DNA of 40,489 nucleotides from Treponema sp. Lineage in GTDB: Bacteria; Spirochaetota; Spirochaetia; Treponematales; Breznakiellaceae. The first letter of the stretch is position 1; each line of letters opens with the position of its first letter. The stretch is taken from NCBI GenBank assembly GCA_009787695.1, contig WQSW01000005.1, forward strand, positions 1 through 40,489. The letters are read 5' to 3'. Made by a program: the position numbers and the translations under genes. Shown one piece after another: positions 16,270 to 24,377 of the stretch. The notes under the pieces were generated by a model. It was not told where the DNA came from and did no database searches. It saw only the letters and a list, made by a program, of their open reading frames with translations.

Positions 16270-17847
16270 TTATATCTTAAACAATTTACTGTATGCTTCA
16301 AGTGCGCTGTCACCAAAATCATGAGAAAGTACTTTCTTTGTAAGAATTTTTCCCAACTGCACTCCTTCTTGATCAAAGCTATTAACGTTCCACACAAAAC
16401 CCTGAAACATTACTTTGTTTTCATAATGCGCAAGAAGGCTTCCTAAAACGGCAGGTGTAAGGCGTTTTCCGTAAATTAAACTTGAAGGTCTGCCTCCGGG
16501 AAATTCTTTATTGCGATCATTTGAGTCCTTCCCTTTTGCGAATGCGACAATTTGCGCCGTAAGATTTGCCGCTAACTTAGTTTGGCTTACAGAATTATCA
16601 ACAGATACATCATCATTCTTTTGGCTTTCTGTAAAACCTATAAATTGTAAAGGAATAATATCTGTCCCCTGATGCAGTAATTGGTAAAATGAATGCTGAC
16701 CGTTTGTTCCCGGCTCTCCTAAAATTACAGGACCTGTACTGTAAGAGACAGGCTCTCCGTTACGGTTTACACGCTTTCCGTTTGATTCCATATCCATTTG
16801 CTGTAAATGCGCAGGAAAGCGCGAAAGAGCCTGACTGTAAGGCAGAACCGCTGTACTTGGGTATTTTAAAAAGTTGCGTTCCCATACACCGATAAGCGCA
16901 TCTAAAAGAGCGGCATTTTTTAAAATATCATCGTTAAGCGCAAGTTTATCCGCTTCTGAAGCGCCTTTTAAGAAATCTTTAAATACTTCAGAGCCGAAAG
17001 CCAAAGAAAGAACACAGCCGCCTACAGCAGAGGATGACGAATAACGTCCTCCGATGTAATCATCAATATAAAAAGAATCTAAATATGCGCTGTTACGTGC
17101 AAGAGGGCTTGTTTCGCTTGTTACAGCTATCATGTGTTTGCTTGTATCCAATCCCGCTTTTTTTAATTTATCTTTTACAAAGAGTTCATTTGCCAGTGTT
17201 TCCTGAGTTGTGCCGCTTTTTGATACTAAAATAAAAAGGCTCTTTGCAAGATCGCAGGATGATATTATCTGTGATGCGTCATCCGGGTCTACGTTTGAAA
17301 TAAACTTTGCATTGAGTTTTTTCTTACCTTCAGCTATTGCCCAGTTATCAAGAGCAAGATAAAGCGCGCGGGGTCCTAAGTCTGATCCGCCTATTCCTAT
17401 TTGAATTACAGTAGTAAAATCATTCCCGGATGATCCTTTGAATTTTCCGTTGTGAACATCGTCTGCAAAGCGGCAAAATCTTTCCATTTCTTTGCGGTAA
17501 AATTCCCCGATGTTTTTTCCGTTTTCAATTACAGGCTTTCCTTGCTCTCCGCGCGAAAGCTGGTGTAAAACCTTGCGTTTTTCCCCTGTATTAATTACTT
17601 CACCGTCTAAGAGAGCTTTATATTTTGCGATTATTTCCTGCTCATTAGACAGCTCTTGCAATAATTTGACGGTTTGCTCATCGGCAGCTTTAGCCGCCCA
17701 TGAATAGTTAAGCCCTGCCGCCATTGGGATAACACATTCGCTAACCCTTTTTGCATCAAGTTTTGATCTGAAATCAAATGAATAGCCATTTGCATAATCG
17801 CTGAGTTTTTTAAAACTATTTGTTTTATCGAAATTTAAAAATTGCAT
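16270..17847 (-). CDS. pgi: Glucose-6-phosphate isomerase
   Basis: This cytosolic enzyme interconverts glucose 6-phosphate and fructose 6-phosphate in glycolysis. The SIS sugar-isomerase domains carry IGIGGSDLGPRAL, SKSGTTQETLAN, DYIGGRYSSSSAVGG (family signature) and NGQHSFYQLLHQGTDIIP (containing the catalytic Glu/His region) . The C-terminal QEGVQLGKILTKK motif provides the active-site lysine. Length (525) fits the family. GGAG lies just before the ATG. It follows the ECF transporter S-component gene by 56 bases and precedes hflX by 9. Confidence 0.97.
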   Translation of the reverse strand: MQFLNFDKTNSFKKLSDYANGYSFDFRSKLDAKRVSECVIPMAAGLNYSWAAKAADEQTVKLLQELSNEQEIIAKYKALLDGEVINTGEKRKVLHQLSRGEQGKPVIENGKNIGEFYRKEMERFCRFADDVHNGKFKGSSGNDFTTVIQIGIGGSDLGPRALYLALDNWAIAEGKKKLNAKFISNVDPDDASQIISSCDLAKSLFILVSKSGTTQETLANELFVKDKLKKAGLDTSKHMIAVTSETSPLARNSAYLDSFYIDDYIGGRYSSSSAVGGCVLSLAFGSEVFKDFLKGASEADKLALNDDILKNAALLDALIGVWERNFLKYPSTAVLPYSQALSRFPAHLQQMDMESNGKRVNRNGEPVSYSTGPVILGEPGTNGQHSFYQLLHQGTDIIPLQFIGFTESQKNDDVSVDNSVSQTKLAANLTAQIVAFAKGKDSNDRNKEFPGGRPSSLIYGKRLTPAVLGSLLAHYENKVMFQGFVWNVNSFDQEGVQLGKILTKKVLSHDFGDSALEAYSKLFKI

Positions 17848-17903
17848 GATTTTCTCCTTATTTTATAATAATATTCCCTTTTATTAAATTTTTCAATCTA
17901 AAT

Positions 17904-18647
17904 TTACTCTTCCTCTTTCTGAGGTCCGACTGATATTCCTGCTTTGTTTAACCCTATTAAAAGAGGCACTCCGACAAGCATTGCGCCTAACGCAAAGAGC
18001 GCTCTTTCTATAGGGGCTGATACCATTATGATAGTCCATATTTCTTTAGGCTGTTTAAAAATAATTAAAGAGAAAAAGTTTCCTATAGTTGCCCCTCCTA
18101 TAAGACCTGAAAAGGTGCATATCCAAATTGCAGGAAATTTCCAAAAGCGTTTAGGATTTTGAAATAGTTTTTGTGCAAAAATAATTCCTGTAATCATTAC
18201 TAAAAAACCTATCCCGTAAAAAATAACAGGAAGCCATATAAAACTTCTGCCTATTTCCTGTGTGAACCAGAGTATCGTTCCTGCAATATATACAATAATA
18301 CCGCCGTTAATTAATAAACTGCCGTTTGTGTTAATAGTAATAAGCTCTCCTTTTCCCCATGCAATACATCCTGTAGTAAAGGCTGTTGTTGTTCCTATTA
18401 TAAAAGTTCCAAGCCCCATCCACGCGGTATGAGGCGCGATTAAAGTGCCTATAAACCCGCCTGCCGCAGAACAGAGCGCGCCGCCTAAGGGACCGAAAAA
18501 GATTCCCGATAAAGGATTTAATATATGCGAAACAGAAAAAGTGCCGCCCGTTCCTAAAATCGGAAAGACAGGCAATAAATGACCTGATGCAACAACTGAA
18601 GCCCATACGGCAACAACTGCAGGATGAATTTTTATTAAGTTTTTCAA
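17904..18647 (-). CDS. ECF transporter S-component-like membrane protein (substrate unknown)
   Basis: The start is TTG, overlapping the stop of the ATPase gene as TTGA, and is supported by a strong GGGAG five bases upstream. An ATG start in frame is not available near it. The 247-residue protein has six or seven hydrophobic helices with glycine-rich loops (ILNPLSGIFFGPLGGALCSAAGG), the feel of an ECF substrate-binding component. Its direct coupling to a double ATPase and an EcfT-like gene supports this role strongly. No known S family (biotin, riboflavin, thiamine, cobalt) is evident and no riboswitch is visible upstream, so the substrate cannot be named. Confidence 0.75.
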   Translation of the reverse strand: MKNLIKIHPAVVAVWASVVASGHLLPVFPILGTGGTFSVSHILNPLSGIFFGPLGGALCSAAGGFIGTLIAPHTAWMGLGTFIIGTTTAFTTGCIAWGKGELITINTNGSLLINGGIIVYIAGTILWFTQEIGRSFIWLPVIFYGIGFLVMITGIIFAQKLFQNPKRFWKFPAIWICTFSGLIGGATIGNFFSLIIFKQPKEIWTIIMVSAPIERALFALGAMLVGVPLLIGLNKAGISVGPQKEEE

Positions 18648-20110
18648 TTACGTCTCCCGTCAAATACTATCCCTTTTCTGTCCATTTTGATCAACCTGTC
18701 TGCAAAAGACGCTAAGTTCATGTTATGCGTAACAAAAATAATTGTATAAGCTTTTTCCTGAAGCTCTTTTAATGTTTTCATTATTTTTAAATTACCTTTA
18801 TAATCATTGCCTACATCAATTTCATCTAAAATAATGATTTTAACCCCCATTGCAATAACACAGGCAATCACTGTTTTGGTTTGATCTGCCCTGCACAATG
18901 AATGAGGAAAAGCAAACTTATCTTTTATATCTGCAATAATAAGAGCTTGTTCTGTTCGGTGTTTTATTTCTTCTTTTGAAAGACGCATATTTTTTAAAGC
19001 AAAGGCAACTTCATTAAATACAGAGTCTGTAAAAAGCTGAGAACCAGGATTTTGCATAACAAAACCAATATCATTTGAGATTTCACTTACAGAAAGCTCT
19101 TTAATATTTTTATTTCTTAAAATAATATCACCTAATGACGGACGTAAAAGACCTGTAATATTTTTTAACAGCGTAGTTTTTCCGCAGCCGTTTTCCCCTA
19201 TTATAGCTGTAATATCATTTTCTTTAATTGAAAGATTGATGTTTTCAATACTAATATTGTTTGAATAAGTGTAAGAGAAATTATTAATGTCTATTACAGA
19301 AGAAGCTGAATAATTAGTTAAAGAAGATGGAAAAGAGAATAAGGAACATGGATTATCAATATTTGAAACAGGCTCTATTCCGTTTTCTTCCAGTAATGCA
19401 TTGTTTGAAAAAATATTCTTTGATGTGTCATAGGCGGCAATCTTTGCGTTTTTTAAAATACAAACCTTATCGGCATATTCTGCCATTAGAGCAGTATTTC
19501 CTGAAGCTATGATTACCGTTATGTGAAACTTTTCATTAATTTCTTTTAAAATATTTAAAACTTCACGAGCGCCTTGGGGATCGAGGCGGCACAACGGCTC
19601 GTCAAGTATAAGGATTTTTCCTTTCATGGCAAGGGCTGCTGCAACCGACAAACGCTGTTTTTCGCCGCCTGAGAGAGTTGATATCTTTCTGTTTTCAAAA
19701 CCTGTTTGTGCCAAACCTACAGCGTTAAGCGCAAACTCTGCACGTTGTTCTATTTCGTCTTTAGGCAAACACAAATTTTCAGGACCGAATGCCGCTTCTT
19801 GACGGACTGTCGATGTAAATAATTGACTTTCAGGATCATCTAAAACTATTCCCGCTTTTAAAGATAATTCGGCTACAGATGCATCTTTAGTGTTAAGAGT
19901 GTCAACGGTTACAGTTCCTGATAATTTGCCTCCCGTTAAATGAGGGATAATACCATTTATCAGTTTACAAAATGTTGTTTTTCCAGCTCCGTTTTCACCC
20001 ATTACGGCAAGAAATTCACCTTCTGTAACAGATAAATTGATCCCTTCTAAGGCATACTCTTGTTTCTTTGGATATGTAAAGAAAACATTTTCAAAGCAAA
20101 TAAAACTCAT
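18644..20110 (-). CDS. Fused double ABC ATPase of an ECF-type transporter
   Basis: Two ABC ATPase domains are joined in one chain. Domain 1 (about 1-235) has Walker A GENGAGKT (38-45), signature LSGGEKQRL (146-154) and Walker B ILILDEP (166-172), but its Q-loop reads VLDDPESQLF rather than xxQNPxxQLF, and the H-loop histidine is missing (IIASGNTA). Domain 2 (about 273-488) has Walker A GENGCGKT (305-312), an intact Q-loop VMQNPGSQLF, Walker B IIILDE and H-loop VTHN, but a degenerate signature (SLCRADQTK). In a head-to-tail dimer this gives one competent and one degenerate ATP site. It lies 11 bases after the EcfT-like gene and overlaps the S-component gene by 4. Confidence 0.9.
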   Translation of the reverse strand: MSFICFENVFFTYPKKQEYALEGINLSVTEGEFLAVMGENGAGKTTFCKLINGIIPHLTGGKLSGTVTVDTLNTKDASVAELSLKAGIVLDDPESQLFTSTVRQEAAFGPENLCLPKDEIEQRAEFALNAVGLAQTGFENRKISTLSGGEKQRLSVAAALAMKGKILILDEPLCRLDPQGAREVLNILKEINEKFHITVIIASGNTALMAEYADKVCILKNAKIAAYDTSKNIFSNNALLEENGIEPVSNIDNPCSLFSFPSSLTNYSASSVIDINNFSYTYSNNISIENINLSIKENDITAIIGENGCGKTTLLKNITGLLRPSLGDIILRNKNIKELSVSEISNDIGFVMQNPGSQLFTDSVFNEVAFALKNMRLSKEEIKHRTEQALIIADIKDKFAFPHSLCRADQTKTVIACVIAMGVKIIILDEIDVGNDYKGNLKIMKTLKELQEKAYTIIFVTHNMNLASFADRLIKMDRKGIVFDGRRN

Positions 20111-20121
20111 TAAACTCTCAA

Positions 20122-20946
20122 TTAAAAAATAAAGGGTAACTTATAATTAATTATCAATAAACTTGCAAAAAAAACAATGCATGCAGAAATAAAAAGAAAA
20201 TCTACCGCTTTCATTTTTGGTTTATCTATCCATGTCCGGGTTTTGTAAATACCAAAAGCGCGGGAGTCCATAGAAACAGACGAGCTTTCTGCTTTGCGCA
20301 TTGCACCTAATATTAAAGGGAGTAAAAGACCTGTGTATGCTTTTATACCGGAAAAGAAAGAACGCTTATCAAATGAGACAGACCTTCTCAATTTTTGAGC
20401 GTCTATAATAAGAGATGCTTCTTCTTTAAAAACAGGGATTAAATTAAAAGCCGCAGTAATAGTAAAGGCTGCTTTATAGTTAATGCCAAGTGAACAAAGA
20501 CTAGATGCAATCTCTCCTTGAGAAGTTGTTTTCGTAAAGAGAGGTAAAAGCAAAATTAGGGCAAACAAACGGCAAAGGATTATTAGCGCAAGAAAAAAAC
20601 CTTCCCATTTTAAAGAACCCATCCCTCCAAAAACAGGGAAAGAAGAGGGAAACAGAGGTTTCACAATGTAAGTGCTTCCGGGAGCGAAGATTGTTTGCAT
20701 CAAAATAATGAATACCGCTAACAATGAAAGATTAATTATAACGGGCAGTCTTATTACTATTCTTATGTGTGTAAAAAATCGGACAACAAGGAGAATTATC
20801 AGTAAACAAAGGGCAGGCATTAGTTTATTTACAAGAAAAATAAGGACTGTTATGAGCAATACACATAAAAGTTTTGTAAGCGCACAAATTCTGTTTGCGC
20901 TTGGGAGACTGCCACTTTTTAATTTATGCTGTCTATACCTTAACAT
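20122..20946 (-). CDS. ecfT: ECF transporter T component (EcfT-like)
   Basis: The 274-residue protein has five or so membrane helices and a cytosolic region with coupling helices. The segment RKAESSSVSMDSRAFG is the second Ala/Ser-x-Arg-Ala/Gly motif that docks into the ATPases. It transmits ATP-driven movement to the S component. It is the first gene of the minus-strand order T, ATPase, S, then pgi and hflX. No good ribosome binding site or recognisable riboswitch precedes the ATG; the 86-base gap to the divergent gene at 21033 is AT-rich. Confidence 0.88.
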   Translation of the reverse strand: MLRYRQHKLKSGSLPSANRICALTKLLCVLLITVLIFLVNKLMPALCLLIILLVVRFFTHIRIVIRLPVIINLSLLAVFIILMQTIFAPGSTYIVKPLFPSSFPVFGGMGSLKWEGFFLALIILCRLFALILLLPLFTKTTSQGEIASSLCSLGINYKAAFTITAAFNLIPVFKEEASLIIDAQKLRRSVSFDKRSFFSGIKAYTGLLLPLILGAMRKAESSSVSMDSRAFGIYKTRTWIDKPKMKAVDFLFISACIVFFASLLIINYKLPFIF

Positions 20947-21032
20947 AAGAATATTTTCTTAATAAACTATATACAAAATGAGAAAATTATGCTATATTGA
21001 ATAATATATCATCATAAAAAGGAGAGATTTTA

Positions 21033-21380
21033 ATGAGTGATGCAAAAACACGCCTTGCAAACAGGGAGAGGCAAAGAAAGTACCGTGAAGCACACAGAGA
21101 CGAAATTAACGAACAGCGAAAAAAAAGGTACAAAGCGCGCATCGCAAAAGGGAAATGCCCAAGATGCGGCGGCAAAGTAAAAAAGGGTTACACCCTTTGC
21201 TCCGAGTGTTGCGGTTATCAGGCTAATCTGAATCGCAAGTATTCCAAACAAAAGAAAAAAACTTCTTCAACCAAGAAAACAGCGGCAAAAAAAGCTACAC
21301 CAAAGAAAGATAACCCTAAAATAAAAGCCGCAGTAAAAAGAAGAACGGCAAAAAAAGCGAAAGCAAAAGCCAAAAAATAA
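21033..21380 (+). CDS. Small basic protein: Arg/Lys-rich helix, zinc ribbon and histone-H1-like tail
   Basis: The 115-residue protein has three parts. Residues 1-40 are a highly charged helix (RERQRKYREAHRDEINEQRK). Residues 42-60 are a zinc-ribbon-like knuckle pair (CPRC ... CSECC). Residues 70-115 are a tail built almost only of Lys, Ala, Thr and Pro (KKTAAKKATPKK, TAKKAKAKAKK), like bacterial histone-H1-like proteins. The composition predicts nucleic-acid binding; whether DNA or RNA is not shown. The ribosome binding site AAGGAGAG is strong and a perfect-looking terminator follows, so it is a single-gene transcript, divergent from the ECF genes. I do not know a named family. Confidence 0.8.
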   Translation: MSDAKTRLANRERQRKYREAHRDEINEQRKKRYKARIAKGKCPRCGGKVKKGYTLCSECCGYQANLNRKYSKQKKKTSSTKKTAAKKATPKKDNPKIKAAVKRRTAKKAKAKAKK

Positions 21381-21399
21381 CTTTTAAAAATAAAAAGAG

Positions 21400-21442
21400 A
21401 ACATGCCTGACCTTTCAAGAGCGGTAAGGCATGTTTTTTTTT
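21400..21442 (+). terminator. Rho-independent terminator
   Basis: A 9-bp perfect stem (21400-21408 with 21427-21435, AACATGCCT/AGGCATGTT), extended by three further pairs after one mismatch, is followed by an uninterrupted run of T to 21442. It ends the basic zinc-ribbon protein transcript. Confidence 0.93.
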
Positions 21443-21491
21443 GGAAAAAATTAATAAAAAATAAAAAGAAACCGCGAAAATCCGGATCAGG

Positions 21492-22784
21492 TTAACTGCC
21501 TTCAGCCCCATTAAACGGCAGTTCGTTCTGAGGCTCCGGAATCATTGTTTTAGAAACCAAGCGATTAATAATTGCGACATTATCAAGCAGGCTTGATACA
21601 GATTGATTTTGATGAAGACGCGAAATGACATGCGCAAAAAGACGGGTAATATTTACATTTACATACCATTCGCGTTTAACAACATCTTCATGAAACACTG
21701 CATTGGTTCCAATAAGACGGTAAAAAAGCCCTTCATTGTACGCTTGATCAAAATGCGCTATCGCATCTCCTGAAAAAAGAGGGAGGCTTATAGCGCAGAT
21801 AATTCTTCGGGCACCGTTTTCCTTTAAGAGCTTCATTCCCTTTATCAATGTGCCGCCTGTTCCAAGCATGTCATCTGCCATGAAGACTGTCTTATCCTGA
21901 ACATTTCCTAACAGCCTTATCTGAGATATATTTGATGAGGAGGCATCTTTTGAAAGTTTTGAATAATCTCTTTCTTTATACAAAAGCGCCAAAGGTTTTT
22001 TAAGAGCAGAAGCATAAAATTTATTTCTGTCTACAGCTCCTGTGTCAGGAGATACAACGACTATATCATCGTTTAATATATCTTCCATTTGAAGCAAGGT
22101 TTGAATTATTTGATAACTTGCATGAAGATTTTCAAGACGCATATTATGAAAGGCATTCATAATGTCTCTGGAATGTATATCAAGGGTGATAATTTGATTA
22201 ACACCCAAACTCTCAAATATTTTTCCGATTCTGCTTGCGGTAAGCCCTTCCCTGCCCTTCGCCTTATGCTGTCTTGAATACGGGTAAGTGGGTATTACAA
22301 GCGTGATTCTTTCAGCGCCTGCCTGACGGACAGCATCGACTGTAACCATAACGATCATCAAATGATCGTTTATTGAAAGATGATCAACCACACCGCTTGC
22401 AAATTTAACAGGATAGCGGTTTTCAACATCCTGAAAAATAAAAACATCTTTGCCGCGTATAGATTCTTCGATCTCTGATTTAACCTCACCGTTCGAAAAA
22501 AGTGTAAATTTTACAGGTACTTTAAAAGGTTTGTGCAAATACTTATCAATACCGCTCTGAGAGTCTGTACCGCGTACAACAATACGATTCATTAAATCGA
22601 TATGCAGCGCCGCTTGTTCTAATGTGATATTATAGCGTTTAGCGATTTCTTCTTCTGTCTGTTTGCGGCTATGCTTATATTTATTACAAAGGTGTTCAAT
22701 TACTTCATTAGCGAACACTTCGCCGCCGGGACAGGCAATTATGGCGAGATTCGCCGGATTGAAGTATTTCATAAGCTTATCCAC
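21492..22784 (-). CDS. prs: Ribose-phosphate pyrophosphokinase (PRPP synthetase), long form
   Basis: The enzyme makes PRPP from ribose 5-phosphate and ATP for nucleotide, His and Trp synthesis. Seen are FSNGEVKSEIEESIRGKDVFIF (split: FSNGEV at 96-101), PYSRQHKAKGRE, VVSPDTGAVDRNKF and the PRPP loop DDMLGTGGT, where most bacterial enzymes have DDMxDTGGT. At 430 residues it is over 100 longer than the usual ~315. The FSNGEV motif lies about 60 residues later than normal because of an N-terminal insertion, and the C-terminus is also extended. The start may be GTG at 22784 or the ATG four codons later. Family call is firm; the altered loop and length suggest a divergent class. Confidence 0.9.
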   Translation of the reverse strand: MDKLMKYFNPANLAIIACPGGEVFANEVIEHLCNKYKHSRKQTEEEIAKRYNITLEQAALHIDLMNRIVVRGTDSQSGIDKYLHKPFKVPVKFTLFSNGEVKSEIEESIRGKDVFIFQDVENRYPVKFASGVVDHLSINDHLMIVMVTVDAVRQAGAERITLVIPTYPYSRQHKAKGREGLTASRIGKIFESLGVNQIITLDIHSRDIMNAFHNMRLENLHASYQIIQTLLQMEDILNDDIVVVSPDTGAVDRNKFYASALKKPLALLYKERDYSKLSKDASSSNISQIRLLGNVQDKTVFMADDMLGTGGTLIKGMKLLKENGARRIICAISLPLFSGDAIAHFDQAYNEGLFYRLIGTNAVFHEDVVKREWYVNVNITRLFAHVISRLHQNQSVSSLLDNVAIINRLVSKTMIPEPQNELPFNGAEGS

Positions 22785-22833
22785 TTTTTAGCACATTTTA
22801 TACAAAAAGATCAAGGGGGTATATTCTTTGTAT

Positions 22834-24315
22834 TTATGCCCAATCGCGGCTTCTGCCGACCGCTTTGTGCCAGCCGTTAACAAGCTGAATGCGTTTTTCG
22901 CTGTCCATTTCTGATTTAAAAATAATATCGCTCTGCCAGCGGTTTTTTACTTCATCTTGACTTTGCCAAAAACCCACTGTGATACCGGCAAGACATGCAG
23001 CTCCTAGTGCTGTTGTTTCCCGCACTACAGGGCGGATGATATCTGCATTGCAAATATCAGACTGAAACTGCATTAAAAATTTATCCCTGCTCGCCCCGCC
23101 GTCTACTTTTAGTTCTTTCATGGTAAAGCCAAGGTCTGTTTCCATTGCATGGAGAAGATCCATCACTTGATAGGCGATTGATTCTTGGGCCGCTCTTATA
23201 ATGTGGGCTCTTTTTGTTCCGCGTGTTATCCCTATCAGGCAACCTCTTGCATACATATCCCAATACGGCGCGCCTAAGCCTGTAAAAGCGGGGACAAGAT
23301 AGACACCGCCTGTATCATTTACTTTTTGTGCAAAATATTCGCTATCCTCGCTGCCTGTAATTATCCGCAGCTCGTCGCGTAACCATTGAATTACAGCCCC
23401 GCCTGTAAAAACCGATCCTTCAAGCGCGTACTGCACTTTGCCGCTGAAACCTGCGGCAATGGTTGTTAAAAGACCGTTTTTGCTCTGCGATGCTTCTGTC
23501 CCCGTATTCATAAGGAGAAAACATCCTGTGCCGTAAGTGCATTTCGCTTCCCCTTTTTCAAAACAGCATTGACCGAAAAGAGCGGCTTGCTGATCGCCTG
23601 CATTTCCTGCAATCGGTATCTGCACTCCGTTTATTTCCGCGTTTGCAAAAACTGAACCTGACGGTTTTACTTCCGGCAGCATGGCGCGCGGAATATCAAG
23701 CGCGTTAAGAAGTTTATCATCCCAATCGAGTTTATGAATATCAAAAATCATTGTGCGGCTTGCATTTGTATAATCTGTAACATGCGCCTTTCCTCCGGAA
23801 AGTTTCCAGATAAGCCATGTATCAACAGTGCCGAAAAGTATCTCTCCTTTTTGCGCTCTTTCTCTTGCGCCTTTTACATTATCAAGTATCCATTTAATTT
23901 TAGTGCCGGAAAAATAAGCGTCAGGGATGAGCCCTGTAGTTTTTGTTATATATTCTGAAAGACCGTTTTTTTTAAGTTCGTCAACAATAGCGGAGGTTCT
24001 TCTGCACTGCCATACAATTGCATTGTAAATAGGAACGCCTGTTTTTTTATCCCAAAGAATTGTCGTCTCACGCTGATTTGTGATTCCGATAGCGGCAATG
24101 TCGCATGCATCAATTTTTAATTTTTTTAACAGGTCAGACATCACATTGTATTGCGAAGAAAATATTTCCATCGGATCATGTTCCACCCATGCTTGTGCAG
24201 GATAAATCTGATTAAATTCTTTATGTTCTTCACCGATTATTTTTTGATTGTGATCGAAAAGAATAGCTCTTGAACTTGTTGTTCCCTGATCTAAGGAGAG
24301 GATGTATTTACTCAT
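22834..24315 (-). CDS. glpK: Glycerol kinase
   Basis: This FGGY-family enzyme phosphorylates glycerol to glycerol 3-phosphate. The N-terminus [16 protein letters not shown] is the nucleotide-binding loop. [24 protein letters not shown] (glycerol site) and [17 protein letters not shown] follow. The 493-residue length is normal. No glpF, glpD or other glycerol gene adjoins it; the neighbours are prs (49 bases after its stop) and the adenylate cyclase (upstream). That adjacency to a cAMP-making enzyme is of interest because glpK expression is often cAMP-controlled elsewhere, but nothing here shows a link. Confidence 0.97.
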   Translation of the reverse strand: MSKYILSLDQGTTSSRAILFDHNQKIIGEEHKEFNQIYPAQAWVEHDPMEIFSSQYNVMSDLLKKLKIDACDIAAIGITNQRETTILWDKKTGVPIYNAIVWQCRRTSAIVDELKKNGLSEYITKTTGLIPDAYFSGTKIKWILDNVKGARERAQKGEILFGTVDTWLIWKLSGGKAHVTDYTNASRTMIFDIHKLDWDDKLLNALDIPRAMLPEVKPSGSVFANAEINGVQIPIAGNAGDQQAALFGQCCFEKGEAKCTYGTGCFLLMNTGTEASQSKNGLLTTIAAGFSGKVQYALEGSVFTGGAVIQWLRDELRIITGSEDSEYFAQKVNDTGGVYLVPAFTGLGAPYWDMYARGCLIGITRGTKRAHIIRAAQESIAYQVMDLLHAMETDLGFTMKELKVDGGASRDKFLMQFQSDICNADIIRPVVRETTALGAACLAGITVGFWQSQDEVKNRWQSDIIFKSEMDSEKRIQLVNGWHKAVGRSRDWA

Positions 24316-24377
24316 CTTTTAAATTTAACATACGATAATGATTCTAGCAAGTTGAGAATTATTGATGTTAGTATTTT

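Noticed and set aside
22785-22833. Terminator between glpK and prs
   Set aside because: Only a six-pair TACAAA/TTTGTA repeat with a large loop and no following T tract.
24316-24377. Possible cAMP-receptor operator between the adenylate cyclase and glpK
   Set aside because: The 62-base gap shows no convincing palindrome; a regulatory link would be speculation from gene order.
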